DNA from: CAJQQY01 sp045104975
GTDB taxonomy: Bacteria > Bacteroidota > Bacteroidia > Chitinophagales > Saprospiraceae
Length of the DNA stretch: 64,000 bases
Direction: 5' to 3'
Assembly: GCA_045104975.1 (NCBI GenBank)
Contig: JBGCCY010000035.1
Span: 73,748-137,747 of the forward strand
Numbering within the stretch: the first letter of the stretch is position 1; every line of letters starts with the position of its first letter. Under the pieces are notes generated by a model. That model worked only from the letters and a program-made list of their open reading frames with translations, did no database searches and was not told the origin of the DNA. The position numbers were made by a program, and so were the translations under genes. Positions 1-8,677 of the stretch are shown in pieces.

Positions 1-77
1 ATGCAATGTCAAGTAATATTTCTGGAGTAATTGGATCTGCAGTTGCGGCTGGAGTATTGATTTCCTTTTTGAAGTAA
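1..77 (+). CDS. C-terminal end of an unidentified protein (partial)
   Basis: An open frame enters from the left edge in frame 3 and stops at TAA 75-77. The visible 24 residues are rich in Gly, Ala, Ser and Val and end in LISFLK, which suggests a hydrophobic C-terminus. There is an ATG at 6, but a 23-residue gene is unlikely, so I read this as the tail of a longer gene. A bidirectional terminator follows at 139-174. The family cannot be recognised from this fragment. Confidence 0.35.
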   Translation, partial: AMSSNISGVIGSAVAAGVLISFLK

Positions 78-92
78 TTTTTTTTAGTACCT

Positions 93-116
93 AGAGAAAA
101 GGCATACCTTGTCTGT
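93..116. repeat. Degenerate copy of the GGCATGCC palindrome
   Basis: These 24 bases match 21 of 24 positions of the perfect palindrome at 51011-51034 (half-site AGAGACAAGGCA). The differences are at positions 98, 106 and 115. No T-run follows on either strand, so it does not look like a terminator here. It appears to be a decaying copy of a dispersed repeat. Confidence 0.5.
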
Positions 117-138
117 AAATACAGATGAGATAAAACAA

Positions 139-174
139 AAAAAGGTGTTATCGGAAAACCGATAACACCTTTTT
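139..174. terminator. Bidirectional intrinsic terminator
   Basis: A 12-bp perfect stem (AGGTGTTATCGG at 143-154 and its complement at 159-170) encloses an AAAA loop. It is flanked by an A-run on the left and a T-run on the right, so it can end transcription from both sides. It lies between the converging ends of the left-edge gene and the gene at 193-564. Confidence 0.85.
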
Positions 175-192
175 CGTTTCAAAAGATTAAAT

Positions 193-564
193 CTACTTAA
201 TTGAAATATTTTTTTGGATTATTTTAGTGTAAGATCTTAATTCAACTGTATAATCTCCTACACCTAATTCCTCAAAATTCAATTCATAAATTGCATTTAC
301 AGGCAATTCTACTACATCATCTTTAAAAACAATTTCTCCGATTTCATTTTTAATAATCACATCACTTAGGTTTACATTGATTTTCTCAAAATCAACATAA
401 AAGGTTCGATTGTCATCGTCTGCATAAAAAGACCAATCAGCATTGTCTAAAGCAACAACAGAGATATTTTCGATTCCTGGAGCAGCAGCTCCTTTAGCAG
501 TAGTTTGGGAAAACAAAGAAAGGGAGGAGAAAAGCAAAACAATAGTCAAAGTTAAAAATTTCAT
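193..564 (-). CDS. Small secreted protein, C-terminal beta-rich domain
   Basis: A 123-residue protein when started at the ATG at 564. A longer frame exists from a TTG at 600, but it would add a His/Asn-rich stretch before the signal peptide, so I prefer 564. The N-terminus is a clear signal peptide (MKFLTLTIVLLFSSLSLFSQ). The mature part is acidic and predicted beta-rich, ending in a segment with the pattern of small Bacteroidota DUF3244-like secreted proteins (ELGVGDYTVELRS). That family link is weak. The gene stands alone and ends at the terminator at 139-174. Function unknown. Confidence 0.7.
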   Translation of the reverse strand: MKFLTLTIVLLFSSLSLFSQTTAKGAAAPGIENISVVALDNADWSFYADDDNRTFYVDFEKINVNLSDVIIKNEIGEIVFKDDVVELPVNAIYELNFEELGVGDYTVELRSYTKIIQKNISIK

Positions 565-856
565 GATTGGTTGGTTATGATTATGGTTATGTATAAACAA
601 AAATAAAAAATAATTTCATACTAGCTAATTCGATCGATTCTAATAATATTCGTTCATTTTACCTATTTTAAAAATAAAAAACTGCATAAAAGTTAAATAC
701 AATTTTATTAAAAAAAAGTAACAACAAAAACAAAATTAAGTTTCGAAAAACGGTAAATGTTAAAATTTGGGGATATGCTTCAAGAAGGGAACAGAATGTC
801 AAACATTTATCAAAACGAGAAATTTTAATTCCTATTGTTGAATGAAAAAATTTAAT

Positions 857-1489
857 TTAGGAATTATGTGATCGGTACTTTTCGAGTACATCCAAAATGT
901 TGCCATAAATTTTCTTAGGTTCAGAAAAGAAGGATTTAAGGTTGGTAAAAATAGCTTGCTCAATCCCCTCTTCCGCTTGAGGAGTCAAATCTGATTCAGT
1001 TGTTTTCATGGTATACCAATAGCTTACTTTCAATATTCGTTTCTTTTTTTTGCTCAAGTAAGTATGATAGGAAGTATGTATATAGTCTTGTAAATCAACA
1101 TTTTGCAAACCAGTTTCCTCTTGAACTTCTCGAATAGCTGCTGCTTCTTTAGTTTCTCCATCTTCTATTTTTCCTTTTGGCAAATCCCAGAACCCTAATC
1201 TATAAATCATTAAAATTTCCTCTTGCTCATTTTTTACTACTCCTCCAGACGCTTCGATAATTTTATAAATTGAAGTAAAATGATTCCACATTTTTTCCAA
1301 ATCAACAGAATGCAAAACAATTGCATCAAAACCGGAATTTTTTTCTAATAAATCAATATAGTTATGTAAAAATTTCTTTTTACCTATATACCTCATTTTG
1401 ATAAAATTTTCTCCTGGCAATTTTAGGTTAGGAAAATCTTTTGTCGAAGTTAAAAAAAGAGGTGTACCATTAATATAGATTTTGTACAT
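857..1489 (-). CDS. Nudix hydrolase
   Basis: A 210-residue protein with a complete Nudix box at residues 106-128: Gly106, Glu112, then REVQEETGL with the metal-binding glutamates. Nudix enzymes hydrolyse a nucleoside diphosphate linked to another moiety; the substrate cannot be told from sequence. About 80 residues precede the Nudix fold, a length seen in Bacteroidota homologues of unknown specificity. The gene is divergent from pyrE with only 68 bp between start codons. The pyrE -7 element overlaps this gene's first codons, so the two genes share a compact control region. Confidence 0.92.
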   Translation of the reverse strand: MYKIYINGTPLFLTSTKDFPNLKLPGENFIKMRYIGKKKFLHNYIDLLEKNSGFDAIVLHSVDLEKMWNHFTSIYKIIEASGGVVKNEQEEILMIYRLGFWDLPKGKIEDGETKEAAAIREVQEETGLQNVDLQDYIHTSYHTYLSKKKKRILKVSYWYTMKTTESDLTPQAEEGIEQAIFTNLKSFFSEPKKIYGNILDVLEKYRSHNS

Positions 1490-1492
1490 TTG
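1485..1492 (+). promoter_or_regulatory. Candidate -7 promoter element of pyrE
   Basis: TACATTTG is a perfect match to the Bacteroidota TAnnTTTG consensus, followed by CAGTCG. It sits 66 bases before the pyrE start and overlaps the start codon of the divergent Nudix gene. I see no clear -33 element, so this rests on the -7 match and the position. Confidence 0.45.
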
Positions 1493-1557
1493 CAGTCGTT
1501 TAATATAAAATTAATATTCATACGATTTTCTCTAAAGTAAAATTCAATTTCTATCAG

Positions 1558-2187
1558 ATGAGTGTAGCTTCCGAAGTCGCTAAAAGACTTTTGCAAATAA
1601 AAGCAATTAAACTAAATCCACAAAATCCTTTTACTTGGGCATCTGGAATTAAATCTCCAATTTATTGCGATAATCGAATTATTCTTTCTTATCCAAATAT
1701 TCGTGACTATGTCATTTATTGTTTGGAAAAAAAAGCGACAAGTATGCCAGAATTTGATGTAGTGGCTGGAGTAGCAACCTCTGGGATTGCATTTGGTGCA
1801 TTGGTTGCGGATCGATTAAAAAAGCCTATGGTTTATGTTCGCAGCAAAGCGAAAGAGCATGGTCGTCAAAATATGATTGAAGGTCATTTAGACGGTACAG
1901 AAAAAGTATTGGTTATTGAAGATTTGATTTCTACCGGAGGAAGCAGTTTAAAAGCAGTCGAGGCGTTAAAGGAAACAGGTTGTGAAGTAGTTGGGGTGCA
2001 TGCCATTTTTTCTTACGGATTTGAAAAAGCGACTACAGCTTTTGCTGCTGCAGACTGCCCATTTGAAACATTAACTAATTATCAAGAATTATTACAAGAA
2101 GCTTTAAAAAGCGAATATATCCAAGAAGAACAATTAGCGTCCCTTTCTCAATGGAGTAAAGCGCCAGCAGATTGGTTCAATAGCTGA
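1558..2187 (+). CDS. pyrE: Orotate phosphoribosyltransferase
   Basis: A 209-residue cytosolic enzyme that joins orotate to PRPP to form OMP in de novo pyrimidine synthesis. The substrate loop FTWASGIKSPIYCDNR (residues 26-40), the mobile catalytic loop KAKEHGRQNMIEG (97-109) and the PRPP-binding motif VLVIEDLISTGGSS (117-130) are all intact. The length is normal for the family. The ATG at 1558 follows a leader from the candidate promoter at 1485. Other pyrimidine genes of the window (pyrR, pyrB) lie about 14 kb away on the other strand, so the pathway is scattered. Confidence 0.97.
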   Translation: MSVASEVAKRLLQIKAIKLNPQNPFTWASGIKSPIYCDNRIILSYPNIRDYVIYCLEKKATSMPEFDVVAGVATSGIAFGALVADRLKKPMVYVRSKAKEHGRQNMIEGHLDGTEKVLVIEDLISTGGSSLKAVEALKETGCEVVGVHAIFSYGFEKATTAFAAADCPFETLTNYQELLQEALKSEYIQEEQLASLSQWSKAPADWFNS

Positions 2188-2324
2188 TATTTTCCAACCT
2201 AATCACTTATACTGAGAGATCTCCACTTTCTAAAAAACATTACTGACTCTGAATGATAAAATAATAAATTTCAACGTTTTAAGGTTTATTAATTTTTCAT
2301 TCCAAAAAGAATTTACTTTTACTT

Positions 2325-3404
2325 ATGTCAATTATCACAAAAAAATCAGAGACATTTCTTAAAAAATATTTAAATAATGCCTCTCCTACGGGTCACGAAT
2401 CTAGTGGCCAAAAACTATGGTTAGATTATCTCAAACCATATGTAGATGAATACCATATTGATAATTATGGAACTGCCTATGGTGTGATTAATCCAAATCA
2501 TAAATATAAGGTAGTGATCGAAGGTCATGCTGATGAAATCTCATGGTACATTAATCATATCTCCGATGATGGTTTTATGAACGTAGTCCGAAATGGTGGT
2601 TCTGATCATCTCATTGCTCCTTCTAAGCGAGTAAATATTCATACTAAAAAAGGTATCGTTCAAGGTATTTTCGGATGGCCAGCCATCCACGTGAGAAGAG
2701 GCGCAGACTCAAAATTAACTCCAACTCTGGAAAACATTTTTATTGATGTGGGAGCCAAAGATAAAGCTGAGGTTTTAGAAATGGGCATTCATGTTGGCTC
2801 TGTCGTGACCTTCGAAGATGAAATGATGATTTTGAACAAACAGTTTTATGTAGGTCGAGCTTTGGATAATCGAATGGGTGGATTTTGTGTAGCAGAGGTT
2901 GCTAGATTATTAAAGGAAAATAAAAAGAAATTACCTTTTGGTTTATATATTGTCAATGCGGTGCAAGAGGAAGTTGGACTTCGTGGAGCTGAAATGATTA
3001 CACAAACCATCAAACCCAATGTGGCAATTGTTACTGATGTAACTCATGATACAAGTACGCCACTCATGAATAAAAAGAACCTTGGAGATGTAAAAGCTGG
3101 TAAAGGACCATCTGTTACTTATGCTCCAGCGGTACATAATAAGTTATTAGATTTAATTATCGATACAGCGGAAAAGAAAAAAATTCCATTCCAAAGAGAA
3201 GCTTCTTCTCGACGAACTGGAACTGATACGGATGCATTCGCCTACTCCAATGGAGGTGTTCCTGCTGCTTTAATTTCTTTGCCTTTGCGGTATATGCATA
3301 CGACAGTAGAAATGGCGCATAAGGACGATGTAGAAAATGTTATCAAATTAATTTATGAGTCGATTTTAAAAATTAAAAACAATCATAATTGGAAATATTT
3401 TTAG
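2325..3404 (+). CDS. M42 family metallo-aminopeptidase
   Basis: A 359-residue cytosolic zinc/cobalt peptidase that trims N-terminal residues from peptides, related to glutamyl aminopeptidase PepA and the FrvX/CelM group. The expected metal ligands and catalytic residues are visible: His68 in GHADE, Asp181 in ALDNRMGG, Glu215-Glu216 in VQEEVGLRG, Asp238 in VTDVTHD and His325 in MHTTVEM. The exact peptide preference cannot be read from the sequence. It is a single gene closed by the strong terminator at 3430-3469. Confidence 0.94.
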   Translation: MSIITKKSETFLKKYLNNASPTGHESSGQKLWLDYLKPYVDEYHIDNYGTAYGVINPNHKYKVVIEGHADEISWYINHISDDGFMNVVRNGGSDHLIAPSKRVNIHTKKGIVQGIFGWPAIHVRRGADSKLTPTLENIFIDVGAKDKAEVLEMGIHVGSVVTFEDEMMILNKQFYVGRALDNRMGGFCVAEVARLLKENKKKLPFGLYIVNAVQEEVGLRGAEMITQTIKPNVAIVTDVTHDTSTPLMNKKNLGDVKAGKGPSVTYAPAVHNKLLDLIIDTAEKKKIPFQREASSRRTGTDTDAFAYSNGGVPAALISLPLRYMHTTVEMAHKDDVENVIKLIYESILKIKNNHNWKYF

Positions 3405-3429
3405 TGAAAAATAATTTTCAAAAAAAATG

Positions 3430-3469
3430 TCCTGTTAGAAATTAAATTTTCTAACAGGATTTTTTTTTA
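3430..3469 (+). terminator. Intrinsic terminator of the M42 peptidase gene
   Basis: A perfect 12-bp stem (TCCTGTTAGAAA at 3430-3441 with its complement at 3448-3459) is followed by a run of T at 3460-3468. It starts 26 bases after the stop codon. Confidence 0.9.
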
Positions 3470-3547
3470 TTTTAAAAAAATAACTTTCGTAGTTTTGAAG
3501 CGTTTCATTGATTCAAAAACCATCATTCACCTTCAATATTAATCATC

Positions 3548-4405
3548 TTGTTTTTTAAAAAACTCATTGATCTTATATTTTATAGTAACCTTTGGATTGC
3601 CTTATGTGCCGTAGCCATGTGCGCTCAAACTCAATTTATCTTAACTGGAAAATTATCATGGAATTGGTTAATGGGTTTGATTTTCTTTGCCACTCTTTTC
3701 GTTTATGCCTTACACCGTATTATTGGAATTTCTAAAGTTTCTGAGTTTCGAGAAATGGAAAGATATGCTGTGATTGAAAAATTCAAACATCACATTTCTT
3801 TCTATGCTTTGGTTGCTGGAATCGGAGGAGCGATTTGTTTTTGGAATATTTCATTACCTATCCAATTGAGTTTGATTATTCCAGGAATCATTTCATTGGG
3901 TTATGTTATTCCATTTTTGAAAGGAAAAAAACGGTTGCGAGACTTAAATCATATCAAGATTTTTTTGATTGCAATAGTCTGGTCATGGGTGACAATATTT
4001 TTGCCAGCGTTGGAAATTGGAGATGCCACTACCCTTTCGGTTTGGCTGATGATTTTGGAAAGAGCAGTTTTTATTTTTGCTATTACCTTACCTTTTGATA
4101 TTCGAGATTTAAAAGTGGATTCACATAGTGAGGTACAAACTATTCCAGCTGTGATTGGTATTGAAAAAACTAAAAATCTAGGGATGGTTAGTTTAGCTTT
4201 AGCTTTCTTGGCAGCATTAACCAATTGGTTTTCAACTGGTTACAATGTAAATATATTGTTAGGGCTTTCTATTTCATTTTTATCAACTTGGTTTTTTATC
4301 GGCCAATCTGATAAAATCAAACATGATTATTTCTTTACTGGATTAATTGACGGGACGATGATCTTACAATTTATTTTGATTTGGGGTCTTTCCTTTCTTT
4401 TCTAA
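3548..4405 (+). CDS. UbiA-like polytopic membrane protein
   Basis: A 285-residue protein with about eight membrane segments. The second Asp-rich motif of UbiA prenyltransferases is recognisable at residues 181-203 (LPFDIRDLKVD with Asp184, Asp187, Asp191, then TIPAVIGI). The first motif (NxxxDxxxD) is not seen where expected; residues 53-65 read YALHRIIGISKVS. It may therefore be a divergent or non-catalytic family member. The start is a TTG at 3548: no in-frame ATG lies upstream, and the next ATG (residue 24) would cut the first membrane helix. It converges with the PAP2 gene, 24 bp away. Confidence 0.7.
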   Translation: MFFKKLIDLIFYSNLWIALCAVAMCAQTQFILTGKLSWNWLMGLIFFATLFVYALHRIIGISKVSEFREMERYAVIEKFKHHISFYALVAGIGGAICFWNISLPIQLSLIIPGIISLGYVIPFLKGKKRLRDLNHIKIFLIAIVWSWVTIFLPALEIGDATTLSVWLMILERAVFIFAITLPFDIRDLKVDSHSEVQTIPAVIGIEKTKNLGMVSLALAFLAALTNWFSTGYNVNILLGLSISFLSTWFFIGQSDKIKHDYFFTGLIDGTMILQFILIWGLSFLF

Positions 4406-4429
4406 AACGTCTTTTTAATTCAATATAAA

Positions 4430-5104
4430 TTAAACCCTCTCTGTAGTTTTTGATTTTAGAATAGGTTTATTTAACCAATGATCTTCCTCTAATATAAATT
4501 TACTTTGCCCCCAATAAAATAAGATAGATAAGCCAAACCCAATCAAAGCTCCCAAATAAATATCTTGGAAAAAATGCTGGACTAAATAATTTCTTGATAA
4601 TCCAATCAACAAGGCAAAGACAAAAAATATAACTCCCCAAATCTTTTTTCTAGAAAACATAAATGCCACTAAACCATATAATGCAAAGGCTGACATCGTA
4701 TGACCAGAAGGAAAACTAGTTTGACCAATTAACATTTGAATACCATCTACAAAGTTAACTTGATCTTTTAACCCCATATTTTCCAAATACATCAAAGGAC
4801 GATCATGCGCAAAAAATGATTTTGTCAAATGGCTAATTATGGAAACCGCAATCCCAATCAATGGAATCAAAATCGCATATCTAACTTTTACAAAAAGAAA
4901 AGAAATTAGAAAAACTAAATACATGATCTCCTCTCCCATTTTTGTAACATAGGTAAAAAACAAGTCAAGAAATGGTGTTCGTCTATCACTAAAAAAAAAG
5001 ATCACATCTGGTTTTTCAATAAAAAATAACAATACTCCTCCAAAAAGGAAAAATAAAAAGCAACAGGAAATGTAGTGAATATTTGTACGAAATATATTTT
5101 TCAT
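4430..5104 (-). CDS. PAP2 superfamily membrane phosphatase
   Basis: A 224-residue membrane protein with all three phosphatase motifs: K95 to RP102-103 (KSFFAHDRP), PSGH at 132-135, and SR170-171 with His177 and Asp181 (SRNYLVQHFFQD). The family removes phosphate from lipid phosphates such as undecaprenyl pyrophosphate or phosphatidic acid, with the active site facing the periplasm. The substrate is undecided. It lies between a UbiA-like protein, which would also act on polyprenyl lipids, and an LPS-transport-type permease, so a lipid-carrier role is a reasonable inference. Confidence 0.92.
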   Translation of the reverse strand: MKNIFRTNIHYISCCFLFFLFGGVLLFFIEKPDVIFFFSDRRTPFLDLFFTYVTKMGEEIMYLVFLISFLFVKVRYAILIPLIGIAVSIISHLTKSFFAHDRPLMYLENMGLKDQVNFVDGIQMLIGQTSFPSGHTMSAFALYGLVAFMFSRKKIWGVIFFVFALLIGLSRNYLVQHFFQDIYLGALIGFGLSILFYWGQSKFILEEDHWLNKPILKSKTTERV

Positions 5105-5171
5105 TAAATTGTAGATGTATTGTTATAATTTTAATTTCATAAGACGTTCTACGTTAGTACCCAACATAAAA

Positions 5172-7013
5172 CTAATTAGTATTTTCAGTAGAAGATTTCT
5201 GAAAACGAGATTGCAAATACCTAAAAGCACTAATTATCTTAGAAGTATATTGATCAAAATTTAAAATCTTTTTATCCTTTAAAGCTCTCGTTGTTAATAT
5301 ATAACTAATTGGAAGTAAAATTAAAATTGGACACCAAACTGCAATTTCAGCAGGCAAGACAAAACTCTCTGCTAGTTTTTGAAATAAAATATTTAACACA
5401 ATAAACATCATAAAAAATAAAATGGCAATCAATAATGGATACCCAAATCCTCCCTTCCGAACAATTGCTCCCATTGGAGCTCCTATAAATAAAAAGACAC
5501 AGCAAACTAAGGCAAAAGAAAATTTTGAATACAAAACAAAAACATGTTTCACTCGAGATTCATTCTTAGGATTAATACTTCGTTGAATTGCTTCAGCTTG
5601 ATTTAATATTCCTCGAGCTGTTGTTTTAGCTCTTTCCTTTAGACTAAATCTTCCTTGTTCTGCTTCTGGAAAAGTATTATAAAATGTATCAAATTCCTTA
5701 AGCGGTTTCTCAATTTCTTGTTTTAAAATTTGAGAAAGTGATTTCTCTTTTTTTATTGCCTCAGCTTTTCTCTTCTCCTCTTTTTTTATTTTTGCCTCCT
5801 CCTTTCTTTTTTGAATGGCTTTGCTTCGTGCTTTTTTTGCTTTTTCTTTTTCAATCTTATTAGTCGTTTTCTTTTTGGTCTTTTTTGGTTTTGGTGGCTT
5901 ACTCTCTGATTTTATCGTTTTCTGAGTGGTTTCTATTTTTTTTGAATTTATTGGGTTAGCATCTTTTAAATCTAATTTAGGTGCCATCGAATCCTGCTTT
6001 TCATTTTCCTTTTTTTCTAATTTTTTACGCTCTAATTTATCTTTGGCTTTTTGTTTCTGCGCTTTTAATTTTTTGGCATTTTCTATTTTTCTTTTCTCTA
6101 AAAATTCCTTTTTCAAAGGATAGAAAGCTTTCTGTACGTACTCATCCAAACGCGCATTATAACTTCCAATTCTATTATCTATCGAATCTATTGCATTCCA
6201 TAATTGCCGAACGGAAAGCATAGTGTAGTGATTTTTAAATCGCTCTTCTTCAGTCAAGTCAATATTGAATTCTCCTGTATCAAATACTTTTTTCCATTCA
6301 TCAAATTTGGTACGAGTGAAAGTATATTTTTCTTCTTCTCCTTTTTTAGCCTTTTCACCTTCCTGATAATGATAACCGTTTTTTAAATTCATGACAAAAT
6401 AAACATTATCAGAAGTCATATACATTTCACCAGATTCAGCGGTAATCATGCTAAATTTCCCTTTATTATAATCTTGGTGATCGTAAATTATAACATCTCG
6501 AATCGTTCGATCATCATTTTCTTTTTTACCAATATGGATAATAAATCCTTTAAAATCTTCATTAAAAACTCCTTCTTCCAAATTAAGCGTAGGCTTTTGA
6601 GTTCGAATATCGTGAAGACGAGATTTGAATTTCAAATTGGCCATTGGCACTAAATTATTGGAAGAAAAGAAAGAAAAGAAAGTTACTCCAATCGCAAAAT
6701 AAAGCATGGGTAATATCACTCGAATCAAGGAGACTCCTGCAGATTTTAGACTAGCTAATTCATAGCGCTCTCCCAAATTCCCCATCACCATAACTGACGA
6801 TATCAAAATGGCAATCGGTAAAGCCCAAGGAATCAAGGAAATACTATTATAGAAAATGATTTCTAAAACCAGCCCAAAACCCGCTCCTTTTCCTACCATA
6901 TCATCTACATACACCCATATAAATTGCATCAACAAAACGAATAACGCAATGAAAAAGGTAGCTATAAATGGCCCGATGAACTGTTTTATTAAATATTTAT
7001 CTATTGTTTTCAA
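5172..7013 (-). CDS. LptF/LptG (YjgP/YjgQ) family permease with lysine-rich insert
   Basis: A 613-residue inner-membrane protein. The first ~115 residues hold the N-terminal membrane helices and the family pattern LPWALP-like ISLIPWALPIAILISSVMV; the C-terminal helices begin near residue 490. LptF/G form the membrane part of the ABC system that lifts LPS out of the inner membrane. Usual members are about 360-400 residues. Here an extra ~150 residues, nearly all Lys, Glu and Ala in the middle (about 300-445), are inserted in the soluble domain. The start is TTG at 7013; no in-frame ATG occurs between the upstream stop and this codon. Confidence 0.88.
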   Translation of the reverse strand: MKTIDKYLIKQFIGPFIATFFIALFVLLMQFIWVYVDDMVGKGAGFGLVLEIIFYNSISLIPWALPIAILISSVMVMGNLGERYELASLKSAGVSLIRVILPMLYFAIGVTFFSFFSSNNLVPMANLKFKSRLHDIRTQKPTLNLEEGVFNEDFKGFIIHIGKKENDDRTIRDVIIYDHQDYNKGKFSMITAESGEMYMTSDNVYFVMNLKNGYHYQEGEKAKKGEEEKYTFTRTKFDEWKKVFDTGEFNIDLTEEERFKNHYTMLSVRQLWNAIDSIDNRIGSYNARLDEYVQKAFYPLKKEFLEKRKIENAKKLKAQKQKAKDKLERKKLEKKENEKQDSMAPKLDLKDANPINSKKIETTQKTIKSESKPPKPKKTKKKTTNKIEKEKAKKARSKAIQKRKEEAKIKKEEKRKAEAIKKEKSLSQILKQEIEKPLKEFDTFYNTFPEAEQGRFSLKERAKTTARGILNQAEAIQRSINPKNESRVKHVFVLYSKFSFALVCCVFLFIGAPMGAIVRKGGFGYPLLIAILFFMMFIVLNILFQKLAESFVLPAEIAVWCPILILLPISYILTTRALKDKKILNFDQYTSKIISAFRYLQSRFQKSSTENTN

Positions 7014-7208
7014 ATCAAAGATTTCGTAGAAAATTTATCTATCAATTATGCCTCAAAGATATAACGCTTGATGAGAAAAAAAAGCCTTCCAACAAGTCTT
7101 AATTTATATTTAACGAGCTGATAATCATTTTGTTAAAATAAAAAAAATGTTAAAAATGGCAGGAACTATTTCATATTAAACTTTACCAATGGTTAAATTA
7201 AATTTATA

Positions 7209-7216
7209 TAAATTTG
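7209..7216 (+). promoter_or_regulatory. Candidate -7 promoter element of the GlsB-like gene
   Basis: TAAATTTG matches TAnnTTTG perfectly and is followed by C. It lies 38 bases before the start at 7254, a usual leader length. No clear -33 element is seen. Confidence 0.45.
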
Positions 7217-7253
7217 CTCCTCAAAATTTATTAACAAAACAAATACACTATTT

Positions 7254-7586
7254 ATGGAAAGCTTATTCGATGGCAATGTTATGAAACTTATCGTTATGGT
7301 TTTGGTTGGTGCTCTTGCTGGCACCTTGGCTGCAAGAATTATGAAAGGGGATCATTTTGGCTTTGTAACTAATGCGATCCTTGGGATTGCTGGAGCAGTT
7401 GTTGGTGGAACAATCTTTAATTTTTTAGGCATTACCGCTGGTGCAGGAATTGTAAAAACTATTGATAATACTTTTGGTGTTCAATTACCTCAAAATTTTG
7501 TGGGAATGATTGTGTCTGCAACGCTCGGTTCTATCTTGATTATGTGGGTTGGAAGAATGTTAAAAGGTGGCCGAAGAAAAAGATAA
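7254..7586 (+). CDS. GlsB/YeaQ/YmgE family stress-response membrane protein
   Basis: A 110-residue protein with three to four hydrophobic segments and the Gly-rich patterns of the transglycosylase-associated (GlsB/YeaQ/YmgE) family: GALAGTLAARIMKG near residue 20 and GIAGAVVGGTIFNFLG near residue 45. A short basic tail ends it (GGRRKR). Family members are small inner-membrane proteins often induced by stress; their molecular role is unclear. It is a single gene, followed directly by the large inverted repeat at 7602-7695. Confidence 0.88.
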   Translation: MESLFDGNVMKLIVMVLVGALAGTLAARIMKGDHFGFVTNAILGIAGAVVGGTIFNFLGITAGAGIVKTIDNTFGVQLPQNFVGMIVSATLGSILIMWVGRMLKGGRRKR

Positions 7587-7601
7587 TTTTAGTACGCTAT
7601 T

Positions 7602-7695
7602 TTTAACACAGAGAAAACAGAGGAGGGACATAGTGTTCACAGACTGCTCTGTTTTCTCTATGTCCCTCCTCTTCCTCTGTTTTCTCTGTGTTAAA
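7602..7695. repeat. Long inverted repeat of the CACAGAG type
   Basis: The left arm at 7602-7633 (32 nt) and the right arm at 7658-7695 (38 nt) are complementary, apart from six extra bases in the right arm that repeat TTCCTC. The central loop is 24 nt. The sequence carries the words ACACAGAGAAAACAGAGG and their complement. It starts 16 bases after the stop of the GlsB-like gene and lies before the converging barrel gene. It may serve as a transcript end, but it lacks a clean T-run and is far longer than a terminator. Confidence 0.8.
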
Positions 7696-7750
7696 GAATT
7701 CATTGGAAAATTAGATTTTGTACTTAGAAAAAACAAACTTATTCTTTTTC

Positions 7751-8620
7751 CTATTTTGTCAAATCTAAAAATACTCCCACCGAATAAGATGGATTGGCAA
7801 AAATTATTTGCCCTCGGAAAGCAGAAGCATAACTAGCAGAAACTCCAAACTGCTTCGTCAAATAAACTGCCGCTTCAACTGAATAACTTGTAAATTCTGA
7901 ATTATTGGCAAAAATACTTGTGCTATTAGATTCACTCGCAAGCGTTCCATTTTGAAGTGATTCTACTCCAGTAATTCTTCCAATCAACCAAAATTTATTT
8001 TTAAATAAACCTGCTCCAACTTCAATTCCATATCTAAATTCATCAGAAAACCCTTTAGTTCTATTATTAAAACCCAAAGTAGCTGTTCCATAAATAGAAG
8101 CATTTTTTATTTGAAATGAAGAACTTGCATCGAATTGTAATAACTGGTTAAATTCACCATCTCCAGTTTGTAAATTTCCTTGAGAACCGCCCGAATTATT
8201 TCCCAATGGTAACCCCAATGTCAAAGTAGCAGCAGTTCTAATTAATCCATTCTTATTTAAAGCATATTTTATACTCAAATCAGTATCACCAAAAGAATTG
8301 ATCGATTCACCTGGAATTAAGACCTCGCCAGTTGTTCCAGAAACTACATTGTTCATATAAGATCTACTGAAAAACGGCACATAAGCAACTGCTGTCAATC
8401 GGTCGGTGATTCCATATTCACCATAAAAACTAGTATTAAAAATTCCACTTGTCGTATTCGGATCAATTAATCCTGAATCAGTAAAATGTTGATTGGAAAT
8501 AATCCACCATTCTGAAAGTTTTAAATAAATCCCTCCTTTGGGTTGTGTCCAGCCCCCGCCAGCATTGGCAAAATTGGCAAAAAAGAAAGCTAAAACTATA
8601 ATTAAATATATTCGTCTCAT
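7751..8620 (-). CDS. Outer-membrane beta-barrel protein (MetA-pathway/transporter-like)
   Basis: A 289-residue protein with a signal peptide (cleavage near ANAGGG) and alternating amphipathic strands to the C-terminus, typical of an outer-membrane barrel. The line YGEYGITDRLTAVAYVPFF and the FGDTDLSIKYAL segment resemble the phenol-degradation MetA-like barrel family, which is linked to small-molecule transport without a firm role. It follows a Big2/DM13 lipoprotein gene by 57 bp in the same direction, so the two are probably co-transcribed. Confidence 0.78.
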   Translation of the reverse strand: MRRIYLIIVLAFFFANFANAGGGWTQPKGGIYLKLSEWWIISNQHFTDSGLIDPNTTSGIFNTSFYGEYGITDRLTAVAYVPFFSRSYMNNVVSGTTGEVLIPGESINSFGDTDLSIKYALNKNGLIRTAATLTLGLPLGNNSGGSQGNLQTGDGEFNQLLQFDASSSFQIKNASIYGTATLGFNNRTKGFSDEFRYGIEVGAGLFKNKFWLIGRITGVESLQNGTLASESNSTSIFANNSEFTSYSVEAAVYLTKQFGVSASYASAFRGQIIFANPSYSVGVFLDLTK

Positions 8621-8677
8621 TTTTAAAATGATTTTTTAAGTTCGAAAAAAGGTAAAAAAAACAATACTTCTACAAAA

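Noticed and set aside
5926..6386. Plus-strand frames opposite the lysine-rich LptF/G insert
   Set aside because: Phe/Ser/Leu-rich products are the expected complement of Lys/Glu codons; no start signals or homology.
7567..7836. Open frame of 89 codons on the plus strand
   Set aside because: It runs through the CACAGAG palindrome and into the converging barrel gene, starts inside the GlsB-like gene and has no protein-like pattern.
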